This document shows, piece after piece, positions 52,349 through 61,032 of a stretch of 64,000 nucleotides of DNA (the first letter of the stretch is position 1; each line of letters begins with the position of its first letter). The DNA comes from Streptomyces sp. SPB162 (GTDB lineage Bacteria > Actinomycetota > Actinomycetes > Streptomycetales > Streptomycetaceae), in assembly GCF_029504575.1 (NCBI RefSeq), contig NZ_JAQFII010000001.1, positions 6,145,001-6,209,000 on the forward strand, read 5' to 3'. Under the pieces are notes generated by a model that did not search any database, had not been told where the DNA came from, and worked only from the letters and a program-made list of their open reading frames with translations. The position numbers were made by a program, and so were the translations under genes.

Positions 52349-53969
52349 TCAGCCCAGCAGTTCGTAGGCCGGGAGAGTGAGGAAGTCGACGTACTCCTCG
52401 TCCAGCGCGGTCCGCAGCAGCAGGTCGTGCGCCTCGGTCCACTTGCCCGCGGCGAAGGCCTCCTCACCTACCTCGGAGCGGATCGCCGCCAACTCCTGCG
52501 CGGCGACACGCCGGACCAGGTCGTGCGTGGCCTTCTCGCCGTTTTCGAACACGACGCCCGCATTGATCCACTGCCAGATCTGCGAACGGGAGATCTCCGC
52601 GGTGGCGGCGTCCTCCATCAGGTTGAAGATGGCCACGGCGCCCAGGCCGCGCAGCCACGCCTCGATGTAGCGGGTGCCGACCTGGACCGCGCCCACCAGG
52701 CCGTCGTAGGTCGGCCTGGCGTCCAGCGAGTCGATGGCCAGCAGCTGGTCGGCGGTGACGTGGACGTCCTCACGCAGCCGCTCTTTCTGGTTCGGCCGGT
52801 CGCCGAGGACCGCGTCGAAGGAGGCGCGGGCGATCGGCACCAGATCGGGGTGGGCGACCCACGAGCCGTCGAAGCCGTCACCGGCCTCGCGGTCCTTGTC
52901 CGCCTTGACCTTCTCGAAAGCGACCTTGTTGACCTCGGCGTCGCGGCGCGAGGGGATGAACGCGGCCATGCCGCCGATCGCGTGGGCGCCGCGTTTGTGG
53001 CAGGTGCGCACCAGCAGCTCGGTGTAGGCACGCATGAAGGGCGCCGTCATGGTCACCGCGTTGCGGTCCGGCAGCACGAACTTCGCGCCGCCGTCGCGGA
53101 AGTTCTTCACGATGGAGAAGAGGTAGTCCCAGCGGCCGGCGTTCAGGCCCGCCGCGTGGTCGCGCAGCTCGTAGAGGATCTCCTCCATCTCGAACGCGGC
53201 GGTGATCGTCTCGATGAGGACGGTCGCGCGGACGGTGCCCTGCGGGACGCCCACGTACTCCTGCGCGAAGACGAAGACGTCGTTCCACAGCCGCGCTTCG
53301 AGGTGCGACTCGGTCTTGGGCAGATAGAAGTACGGACCCTTGCCCTTGGCGATCAGCCGCGTCGCGTTGTGGAAGAAGTACAGCCCGAAGTCGACGAAGG
53401 CACCCGGGACGGCCTCGCCGTCGACCGTCAGGTGCCGCTCCTCCAGGTGCCAGCCGCGGGGGCGCATGACGACGGTGGCGAGCTCCGCCTCGTCCTTGAG
53501 CGCGTACGACTTGCCCTGCGCGGTGGAGAAGTCGATCCGGCGCTCGTAGGCGTCGATCAGGTTGATCTGGCCGCTGACGACGTTCTCCCAGGTGGGAGCC
53601 GAGGCATCCTCGAAGTCCGCGAGCCAGACCTTGGCGCCTGAGTTCAGCGCGTTGATCGTCATCTTGCGGTCGGTGGGACCGGTGATCTCGACGCGGCGGT
53701 CGTCCAGCGCGGCCGGAGCCAGGGCGACCTGCCACTGTGCCGCGCGGACATGTGCGGTGTCCGCGAGGAAGTCCAGGGTGCCGGTACGGGCGATCTCGGC
53801 GCGGGCGCTCCTTGCGGAGCGCGAGCAGCTCGGTTCGGCGCGGGGTGAAGCGTCGGTGCAGCTCGGCGATGAAGGTCAGGGCCTGCTGCGTCAGCACCTC
53901 CTCCGCGCGGGGGACGGTGGGTGCGTCGTCTGCGACGACGGCCGCCGAGGACGGCACTGCTGCGGACAT
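52349..53969 (-). CDS. aceB: Malate synthase A (frameshift in the given sequence)
   Basis: Condenses glyoxylate and acetyl-CoA to malate, assimilating glyoxylate from allantoin. ATG 53969 has GGAGGAG 6 bases upstream. The N-terminal frame ('VPRAEEVLTQQALTFIAELH', 'ELLALRKER') is lost at 53803-53805, where one G too many lies in the plus-strand GCGGGCG. Its removal gives 'RKERRAEIARTGTLDFLADT', continuous with the rest. The main frame has the signature 'LRDHAAGLNAGRWDYLFS'. Corrected length 539 aa, normal for MSA. The promoter has an AllR-type operator in its spacer. Confidence 0.93.
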
Positions 53970-54060
53970 GGCTGACTCCTCCAGGGGACAAAGGGTGCCG
54001 GGCAGCCGCTGGGTCATGGCCGGTGGCACGGGGTGCCGGGCCTTACCGGAATACGGCCGC

Positions 54061-54102
54061 TTCTGCGAGGTGGAGCATAGTATCCGCATTGCGGAAGATC
54101 AA
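54061..54102 (-). promoter_or_regulatory. aceB promoter with two AllR-type operators 21 bp apart
   Basis: Minus strand -35 TTGATC (54102-54097), 17-base spacer, -10 TATGCT (54079-54074). The operator ATCCGCATTGCGGAA (54082-54096) fills the spacer; a weaker one, TTCTGCGAGGTGGAG (54061-54075), lies 21 bp away just past the -10. Occupancy would block RNA polymerase directly. Confidence 0.8.
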
Positions 54103-54133
54103 CGTTTTGTGGCACGCCGTGCAGCGGGTCCGC

Positions 54134-54791
54134 TCACGGCCCGCTCGCGGCTTTCAGAAGGTGCAGGTCATCGGGGGTGTCGATATCGGCAGGGTCGGCG
54201 ATGTCACCGCATTCGACGAGGGAGACCGCCTCCTGGTGACGTCTCAGGTAGTCGCGGGCGCCCTGATCGCCGGCCGCCAGCTCCGCCACCTCCGCCCAGC
54301 GGTTCCGCGCCGAACAGCACCGGATGGCCTCGCCGCCCTCCGTACGAGGCCGCCGCCAGGCTCGACGGGCCCTGGTACGCGTGGATCACCCGGGCGACCG
54401 CCCCGGAGCCGATCCCCGGCTGGTCCACCAGTGCCACGACGACCGCCTGCGCGCCGGTACCGGCGCGCCGCACCTCCGTGTCCGCCAGCGACCGCAGGCC
54501 TGCGCGCAGCGACGCGCCCATGCCGCCGGCCCAGTCCGGATTGTCGACCAGGACGCATCCCTCCAGGTCGGCCCGCTCGCGGACCTCGTCCGCCGCCGCG
54601 CCGAGCACGATGTGCACCGGCCCGCAGCCCGCCTCGCGAAGCGCGCGCAGGGCGTGCTCGACGAGTGGCCGGCCCGCGTACTCCAGCAGCGCCTTCGGGC
54701 GGCCGCCCAGGCGCCGCCCGCCGCCGGCCGCGAGCAGCAGGCCGGCGACGCGGGGGAGGGTGGCCGAATCGCTCGGTGCGATGGGTTTCAT
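54134..54791 (-). CDS. MobA/MocA-like nucleotidyltransferase (frameshift in the given sequence)
   Basis: Molybdenum-cofactor nucleotidyltransferase-like enzyme. The N-terminal 'VAGLLLAAGGGRRLGGRPKA' (15-34) is the nucleotide-binding LxAGxGxRxGxxK motif. The frame breaks at 54301-54302 (extra G on the plus strand). Correcting gives 'GAERWAEVAELAAGDQGARD' and a C-terminus 'DIDTPDDLHLLKAASGP' ending at 54134, a family-typical tail; total about 218 aa. ATG 54791 has GGGAGGAG 3 bases upstream. Probably matures the cofactor of xanthine dehydrogenase. Confidence 0.82.
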
Positions 54792-54824
54792 GACTCCTCC
54801 CTACAGGACGCGAGGGTCCGAGGC

Positions 54825-54908
54825 GAGGACGCGGCGGCCGGAGGTGAGGACACGGCAGCTGAAGGCAAGACACGGCGGCCGGCGGTGAGGACGCGACATG
54901 CCCGAGGC
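54825..54908. repeat. Four imperfect ~21-bp tandem repeats
   Basis: Units start at 54825, 54846, 54867 and 54887 around the core GAGGACGCGGCGGCCGG. They lie between the divergent MobA-like and kinase genes and could be slippage products or a binding array. Confidence 0.65.
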
Positions 54909-55013
54909 GAAGAGGGGCACATGGGGCGTTTGGGCTCATGGCGGCGGGCGGAGTACGGGTTTCGATAGGCTCGGCGCCGTAAGGGACGGGTATTCGCAGG
55001 CCAAGGGGCAGAC

Positions 55014-56873
55014 GTGACGAATCATCAGCAGGACCCGGTGCCCGCAACCGTGGCGGACGCCTCGGGGCCGGATCCCGAGGTTTTCCAGCCGCTGACGGAC
55101 GACGACCCCAAAACCGTCGCCGGATACCTGCTCAGCGCCCGTCTCGGAGCCGGTGGCATGGGCAAGGTCTACCTCTCCTACACACCCGGCGGCCGGCCGG
55201 TCGCGATCAAGGTGATCCGCCCCGAGTTCGCCGAGGACCCCGAGTTCCGCCGCCGGTTCCGCCAGGAGGTACACGCCGCCCAGCGCGTGCAGGGCCTCTA
55301 CACCGCGCCGGTCATCGACAGCGACACCGAGGGCCCGCACCCATGGCTGGCCACCGCCTACGTAGCGGGCCCCTCGCTGCACGCGGCCGTCGCCGACCAC
55401 GGGGCGATGCCGGTCGCGTCCGTCCTGCTGCTCGTCGCCGGGATCGCCGAAGCGCTGCAGGTGATCCACCACGCGGGCATCGTGCACCGGGACCTCAAGC
55501 CGTCCAACGTGCTGCTCGCCGCGGACGGGCCGCGCGTGATCGACTTCGGCATCGCGCGAGCGGCCGACACCACCGCGCTCACCGGCACCGGCGTCAGCGT
55601 CGGCACGCCGTCGTTCATGTCCCCGGAGCAGGCGGCCGGGACGAGCTGCACGCCGGCCACCGACATCTTCGCGCTGGGCCAGATCGCGGCCTTCGCGGCG
55701 ATGGGCGGCGCCGCGTTCGGCGACGGGCCCTCGCACGCGGTCCTCTACCGGATCGTGCACGAGGAGCCGGATCTGTCCGAGCTGCCGGGCGAACTGCGCG
55801 AGATCGTCACCCGCTGCCTCATCAAGGACCCGACGCTGCGGCCCTCCACCGCCCAGATCATCGCCATGTGCGGCCAGGCGTCGAAGGACCCGGCGCTGCG
55901 CCGCCCGGACGGCTGGCTGCCGCCGTCGTACGCCGCGGACCTGACGCAGGCGGTCGCCCCCGCGCCGCAGCCGGCGCAGGCCCCTGTCCCGCCCGTGGTT
56001 CCGCAGCCGGGTCATCCGCCGACGCAGGCGGTGCCGCCGGCCGCGCCGCCGCTCCACCCGCCGACCCAGCCGGTGAACCACCAGCCGGTCCACCCGCAGC
56101 AGGCTCAGCAGCAGGCACACCCGCAGTTCCCGCAGCAGGCACAGCCGGTGCACCCGCAGGCGATGCACCCGCAGGCGATGCACCCGCAGCAGCCCAGGCC
56201 CCCGGTGGGCGGCTACGCGTACCCGCCCTCCAACGGCCCCGGCGGCCCGGGGGGCTTCCTGCCCCTGCCGCCCAAGAAGAAGCGGACGGGCCTCGTCATC
56301 GCGGGGGTCGTCGTCGCCCTCGTGATCGGCTCCGCCGTCTACACGGCCACGCACCAGGGGGACGACAAGAAGTCGTCGAGCGACCAGAGCACCAAGACGC
56401 CGTCCACCAGCGGCGGTACGACCGGGAACCAGACCGCGCAGAGCTCGGCCCCGGTGGATCCCAAGCCCGCCTCGTACACCGGGATCAACATCCCGGGGAA
56501 CTACACGCTGACCTTCGCCGACGAACCGCCGCGCCCGAAGTACACAGGGGTCGGCGTGCACTACGAGGGGGACTTCGGCTACTCGACGGACTTCATCGAG
56601 GGCGCGACCGTCGCCACCAAGCAGACGAAGAACACCCTGGCGCTGGTGCAACCCGGCGAGCCCGCGACCCTGGCCGGCTGCCGTGCCAACACGCGCTACG
56701 CCGACTCGATCAAAAAGGAGACGCTCACCAGGGGATCGAAGATCTGTGTGACGACGAGGTCGGGGCACATCGGACTGGTGACCATCCGTGGTTTCGGGTC
56801 GGAGGGGACGAAGAGTGAGTACGTCACCGTGGATCTCACCCTGTGGCGCAATGCCAACCCGCCGCAGGACTGA
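55014..56873 (+). CDS. Membrane-anchored Hanks-type Ser/Thr protein kinase
   Basis: 619 aa. Kinase domain about 35-290: Gly loop 'LGAGGMGKVYLS', 'VAIKVIRP' Lys, 'IVHRDLKPSNVLLA' catalytic loop, 'VIDFGIAR' DFG and 'PSFMSPEQAAG'. A Pro/Gln/His-rich linker (~300-410, with repeated HPQAM) leads to one transmembrane helix (~425-445, 'GLVIAGVVVALVIGSAVYTA') after KKKR. The ~170-residue extracellular part has no recognised domain. GTG 55014 has AAGGGG 7 bases upstream. Signal and targets unknown. Confidence 0.9.
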   Translation: MTNHQQDPVPATVADASGPDPEVFQPLTDDDPKTVAGYLLSARLGAGGMGKVYLSYTPGGRPVAIKVIRPEFAEDPEFRRRFRQEVHAAQRVQGLYTAPVIDSDTEGPHPWLATAYVAGPSLHAAVADHGAMPVASVLLLVAGIAEALQVIHHAGIVHRDLKPSNVLLAADGPRVIDFGIARAADTTALTGTGVSVGTPSFMSPEQAAGTSCTPATDIFALGQIAAFAAMGGAAFGDGPSHAVLYRIVHEEPDLSELPGELREIVTRCLIKDPTLRPSTAQIIAMCGQASKDPALRRPDGWLPPSYAADLTQAVAPAPQPAQAPVPPVVPQPGHPPTQAVPPAAPPLHPPTQPVNHQPVHPQQAQQQAHPQFPQQAQPVHPQAMHPQAMHPQQPRPPVGGYAYPPSNGPGGPGGFLPLPPKKKRTGLVIAGVVVALVIGSAVYTATHQGDDKKSSSDQSTKTPSTSGGTTGNQTAQSSAPVDPKPASYTGINIPGNYTLTFADEPPRPKYTGVGVHYEGDFGYSTDFIEGATVATKQTKNTLALVQPGEPATLAGCRANTRYADSIKKETLTRGSKICVTTRSGHIGLVTIRGFGSEGTKSEYVTVDLTLWRNANPPQD

Positions 56874-56971
56874 CCGCCCCGGATTTGCCGCCAAGTCGCC
56901 TGCCGCACAAGGAAGTTGGCGTGGATTTCGTCGTCCGTATGGCGTCCTGCGCTTCGTTTCGCGTTAACTGA

Positions 56972-56999
56972 GCGCGCCCCGGACGGTGTCGGGGCGCGC
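56972..56999 (+). terminator. Hairpin terminator after the kinase gene
   Basis: GCGCGCCCCG and CGGGGCGCGC form a perfect 10-bp stem with an 8-base loop, about 100 bp after the kinase stop. Confidence 0.7.
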
Positions 57000-57040
57000 G
57001 GGCGGGGGCGCTGGGGGGCGTGCCCGCCGAGGTGTGGGAG

Positions 57041-57427
57041 ATGCGGGAGGTGGGGGTGAGGTCCGTGGACGACGAGAGTGGTGCGGCCGCACATACGGCC
57101 GCCGACGTCAGGGCGGCGGAGTCGGGTGAGGACGATCCGCGGGTGACGGCGTTGCGGCTGTCGGTGGCCCGGGTGCGCCGGGAACTGGCCGCGTTGCGGT
57201 CGGAGCTGCCGGACCGGGCGATAGCCGAGGACGAGCTGGGCGCGCTGGCCAACGCGGCGGACGTCGGGATCCTGGAGATCGACCGGATGCGGCACTCGCT
57301 GCTGCTGATCGCCGCGGCGCTGGGTTCGGTGAGCGCCCTGATGGTGGCCCTGGCCGAGTTGCGCAGGGCCGTCGACCTCTTCGGGTCAGGCGCCGGTAGC
57401 GGCTCCGGCGCTGGCCAGGGCGTGTGA
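57041..57427 (+). CDS. DUF5955-like small actinobacterial protein
   Basis: 128 aa from ATG 57041, which has GAGG 8 bases upstream; GTG 57056 after GGAGG is an equally good start. The sequence is helical with 'LSVARVRRELAALRSELPDR', 'AEDELGALANAADVGILEID' and 'HSLLLIAAALGSVSALMVAL', resembling DUF5955 proteins of Streptomyces. Function unknown. Its 3' end overlaps the convergent allR gene by 42 bases. Confidence 0.6.
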   Translation: MREVGVRSVDDESGAAAHTAADVRAAESGEDDPRVTALRLSVARVRRELAALRSELPDRAIAEDELGALANAADVGILEIDRMRHSLLLIAAALGSVSALMVALAELRRAVDLFGSGAGSGSGAGQGV

Positions 57428-58159
57428 GAGCTGCCGGGCGATGTCCTGCAGGATGGGGATGATCTTCTCCGTGGCGACTTCGGTGACCCGGCCCGCCGGG
57501 CCGGAGATCGAGATGGCCGCGGCGGTGGGGGAGTCGGGGACGGTGACCGCCAGGCAGCGGACCCCGATCTCCTGCTCGTTGTCGTCGACCGCGTAACCGG
57601 CCTCACGAATCCGCTCCAGCTCGCTTATGAAATCGTCCGCGTTGGTGATCGTCTTCTCGGTCGCGGCGGGCATCCCGGTGCGGGCGAGCAGCGCGCGGAC
57701 CTCGTCCGGCGGCACATGCGCCAGCAGCGCCTTGCCCACGCCGGTGGAGTGCGGCAGCACCCGCCGCCCCACCTCGGTGAACATCCGCATGGAGTGACGG
57801 GAGGGCACCTGGGCGACGTAGACGATCTCGTCCCCGTCGAGCAGTGCCATGTTCGCCGTCTCGCCGGTCGTCTCGACCAGCTCGGCGAGGAAGGGGCGGG
57901 CCCAGGTGCCGAGCAGTTTGGCGGAGCTCTCGCCGAGCCGGATCAGCCGCGGGCCGAGCGCGTACCGGCGGTTCGGCTGCTGCCGTACGTAGCCGCAGTC
58001 CACCAGGGTGCGCATCAGCCGGTGGATGGTGGGCAGCGGGAGCCCGCTGCTGGCGGAGAGCTCGCTCAGCCCGACCTCGCCGCCCGCGTCGGCCATCCGC
58101 TCCAGCAGGTCGAAGGCGCGTTCGAGCGACTGGACGCCTCCTGCGCGGTCTGACGACAC
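57386..58159 (-). CDS. allR: IclR-family repressor of allantoin/glyoxylate genes (AllR)
   Basis: 257 aa. IclR winged helix near the N-terminus ('GLSELSASSGLPLPTIHRLM', ~30-49) and the IclR effector domain ('STGVGKALLAHVPPDEVRAL', 'GYAVDDNEQEIGVRCLAV'). In S. coelicolor, AllR represses allantoin-pathway genes in response to pathway intermediates. Here the gene is divergent from allB, and AllR-type palindromes lie at allB, gcl, hyi and aceB. GTG 58159 has AGGAG 7 bases upstream. The effector is inferred. Confidence 0.92.
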   Translation of the reverse strand: MSSDRAGGVQSLERAFDLLERMADAGGEVGLSELSASSGLPLPTIHRLMRTLVDCGYVRQQPNRRYALGPRLIRLGESSAKLLGTWARPFLAELVETTGETANMALLDGDEIVYVAQVPSRHSMRMFTEVGRRVLPHSTGVGKALLAHVPPDEVRALLARTGMPAATEKTITNADDFISELERIREAGYAVDDNEQEIGVRCLAVTVPDSPTAAAISISGPAGRVTEVATEKIIPILQDIARQLSHALASAGAATGA

Positions 58160-58285
58160 GTGCGATCTCCTCTGGGCGGTGGCGAGCGGTTGATGACTGG
58201 GGAAGCCTACCGGCCGACCTCCGCTGATTGATCTCTCCGGAGCCTTCTCCTGTAGCTAGCTACGGAGGGCGTGGTGAAATGTGAA

Positions 58286-58376
58286 TTCCGCTTTGTGGAA
58301 TCTTACATGCCCTTGACGGCTCGCCGTCTTGTCCTGCACATTCGTTCAACAGAACGTTGAATTCCACTGGGCGGAA
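58286..58376. promoter_or_regulatory. allR-allB intergenic region with AllR-type operators and a TCAAC-N5-GTTGA site
   Basis: Operators TTCCGCTTTGTGGAA (58286-58300) and TTCCACTGGGCGGAA (58362-58376) are 76 bp apart, unlike the 21-bp pairs elsewhere. Between them lie a possible plus-strand promoter, TTGACG (58313-58318) then CACATT (58337-58342), and TCAACAGAACGTTGA (58346-58360), which matches the katA/uraD palindrome at both outer arms. Confidence 0.75.
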
Positions 58377-58442
58377 GGCTCGCCCGGTGGCAGCTGCACT
58401 CGGCATGCGAACTCGGCATCCGGAACTGGAAGGGGAGGGCAC

Positions 58443-59787
58443 GTGGTGGAACTGGTCCTGCGCTCGACTCGGGTCGTCACACCCGACGGGGAGCGCCCGG
58501 CCGCGGTCGCGGTCAGCGGCGGCACGATCACCGCGGTGCGGGCGTACGACGCCGACGTCCCGGAAGGGGCCCCGGCTCGTCGACCTCGGCGACGACGCGC
58601 TGCTCCCGGGGCTGGTCGACACCCATGTGCACATCAACGACCCCGGACGCACCGAGTGGGAGGGCTTCGCCTCGGCGACCCGCGCAGCCGCCGCGGGCGG
58701 CATCACGACGCTGGTCGACATGCCGCTCAACAGCATCCCGCCGACCACGACCGTCGAGAACCTCGCCGTCAAACAGGACACCGCGCGCGGCAAGGTGCAC
58801 ACCGACGTCGGCTTCTGGGGCGGCGCGGTCCCCGGCAACGTCAAGGACCTCCAGCCGTTGCACGACGCCGGCGTCTTCGGCTTCAAGTGCTTCCTGCTGC
58901 ACTCCGGCGTCGACGAGTTCCCGCAGCTCTCCCCGGCGGAGCTGGAGGACGCCCTCACGGAGCTCACCCGCTTCGACGGGCTGCTGATCGTCCACGCCGA
59001 GGACCCCCAGCTCATCGACGGCGCCCCGCAGCGCGGCGGCCCGCACTACGCGGACTTCCTCGCCTCCCGGCCGCGCGCCGCCGAGAACGCCGCCATCGAG
59101 GGGCTCATCACCCTCGCCAAGCGGCTGAACGCCCGGGTGCACGTGCTGCACCTGTCGTCCAGCGACGCGCTGCCGCTCATCGCCGCGGCAAAGCGTGCGG
59201 GCGTCAAGCTCACCGTCGAGACGTGCCCGCACTTCCTCACCCTCACCGCCGAGGAAGTACCGGACGGGGCAACCGAGTTCAAGTGCTGCCCGCCGATCCG
59301 TGAGGCCGCCAACCAGGACGCCCTCTGGGAGGGCCTGGCGGACGGCACGATCGACTGCATCGTCTCCGACCACTCGCCGTCCACCATCGAGCTCAAGGTC
59401 AAGGAGACCGGCGACTTCGCCGCCGCCTGGGGCGGTATCTCCTCCCTCCAGCTCGGCCTGCCCGCCATCTGGACCGAGGCCCGCCGCCGCGGCCACAGCG
59501 TCTCCGACGTCGTCCGCTGGATGTCCCAGGCACCCGCCGCCCTCGTCGGGCTCTCGAAGAAGGGCGCCATCGCCGTCGGCTACGACGCCGACTTCGCGGT
59601 CCTCGCGCCGGAGGAGACGTTCACCGTCGACCCCGCCGAGCTCCACCACCGCAACCGCATCACCGCCTACGCCGGCAAGACCCTGCACGGCGTCGTCCGG
59701 CAGACGTGGCTGCGCGGACGGATCATCGCCGAGAACGGCGTCACCAACGAGCCCACCGGCCGCCTCATCACCCGGGAGACCGCATGA
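58443..59787 (+). CDS. allB: Allantoinase (frameshift in the given sequence)
   Basis: Hydrolyses allantoin to allantoate. GTG 58443 follows GGGGAGGG. The N-terminal frame ('ELVLRSTRVVTPDGERPAAV') is lost in GGGGCCCC at 58566-58573. Dropping one base gives 'RLVDLGDDALLPGLVDTHVH', continuous with the rest. Metal and catalytic residues: 'DTHVHIND' HxH (~61), 'GFKCFLLHSG' carboxylated Lys (~148), 'VHAEDP', 'VLHLSS' and 'SDHSP'. Corrected length 447 aa. This break is not on the 500-bp lattice, so it needs separate checking. The stop overlaps the alc start. Confidence 0.9.
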
Positions 59788-60891
59788 CTTCCACCTCGTT
59801 CACGCGGTGATGCGCGGCCGTTCGGTGGGGGTGATCCGTATGCGGATTACCGTCGTGCGGAGTTGTCGTTCACGGGTCTGGTGGATCTGGCGGATCGGCG
59901 GTTGGGTGCGGGGGTGATCGCGGCGAATGACGAGTTCTTCGCGGAGCGGGAGAATCTGCTGCTTCCGGAGCCGGCGCATTTCGATCCGGAGCACTTCGGG
60001 CACAAGGGCAAGATCATGGACGGGTGGGAGACGCGTCGCCGCCGGGGCGCGGGGACCGATGTGCCGCATCCGGTGGACTCCGATCACGACTGGGCCCTGA
60101 TCCGGTTGGGTGTGCCGGGGGTGGTCCGGGGGGTCGTGGTGGACACCGCGCACTTTCGGGGGAATTATCCGCAGTCGGTGTCGGTGGAGGCGACGGCGCA
60201 CGCGCTGTCGGCGGCGCCGGAGGATCTGTTGGCGGATGACGTGGAGTGGACGACGCTGGTGCCGCGGACGGCGGTGGGTGGTCATGCGGAGAACGGGTTC
60301 GCGGTGGACGTCGACAGGCGTTTCACGCATCTGCGGTTGAATCAGCACCCGGATGGGGGTGTGGCGCGGCTGCGGGTGTTTGGTGAGGTGGCGCCGGATC
60401 CGGGGTGGTTGGCAGAGTTGGGCACGTTCGACTTGGTGGCGTTGGAGAACGGTGGGACGGTGGAGGACGCGTCGGACCGGTTCTACTCCTCGCCGGTGAA
60501 CACGATTGTGCCGGGTCGGTCGCGGAAGATGGACGACGGGTGGGAGACGCGTCGGCGCCGTGACAAGGGCCATGACTGGGTGCGGTACCGGCTGGTGGCG
60601 CAGGGTGTGATCCGGGCGGTGGAGATCGACACCGCGTATTTGAAGGGGAACGCTGCGGGTTGGGCGGCGTTGTTCGTGCAGGACGAGGGTTCGGATGAGT
60701 GGACGCAGTTGCTGCCGCGCACGAAGCTGCAGCCGGACACGGTCCATCGTTTCCTGGTCAACCCGGTCCCCGCCACCCGGGTGCGGATCGACATCTTCCC
60801 CGACGGCGGCATCTCCCGGCTGCGCCTGCACGGGTCGTTGACCGCCCAGGGCGCCGCCCAACTCACCACCCGCACCGAAGCCATCAGCTGA
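59784..60891 (+). CDS. alc: Allantoicase (frameshift near the 5' end in the given sequence)
   Basis: Converts allantoate to ureidoglycolate plus urea. ATG 59784 overlaps the allB stop. After seven codons the frame is lost at 59803-59805 (ACGCGGT for ACCGGT). Restoring it gives 'MTSTSFTGDARPFGGGDPYA', then 'RRAELSFTGLVDLADRRLG', the usual N-terminus. Two internal allantoicase repeats are clear: 'KIMDGWETRRRRG' (~74) and 'KMDDGWETRRRRD' (~247). Corrected length is about 368 aa. Second gene of the allB-alc operon; followed by a terminator. Confidence 0.93.
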
Positions 60892-60898
60892 GCGTTGT

Positions 60899-60926
60899 GT
60901 TGGCCGTCCCCTGGGGGACGGCCAAC
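60899..60926 (+). terminator. Terminator of the allB-alc operon
   Basis: GTTGGCCGTCCC and GGGACGGCCAAC form a perfect 12-bp stem with a 4-base loop, 7 bp after the alc stop. Confidence 0.87.
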
Positions 60927-60934
60927 GCTTGGGC

Positions 60935-60970
60935 GGGTGCGGGTGCGGGTGCGGGTGCGGGTGCGGGTGC
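60935..60970. repeat. Six perfect GGGTGC hexamers
   Basis: Six uninterrupted GGGTGC units follow directly after the alc terminator and then degrade into GGTGCGGCGC. Likely a slippage-prone microsatellite. Confidence 0.85.
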
Positions 60971-61032
60971 GGTGCGGCGCGGCGCGGATGCGCGCGTGCG
61001 CTGTTGGCTGCGGTTCACGGGTGCGGAGGGGA

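Noticed and set aside
54134..60891. A secondary-metabolite or defence island hidden in the 54-61 kb part
   Set aside because: All genes there are explained by allantoin metabolism, its regulator, a kinase and small conserved proteins.
60935..60970. GGGTGC array as a CRISPR-like repeat
   Set aside because: Contiguous hexamers without spacers; no cas genes in the window.
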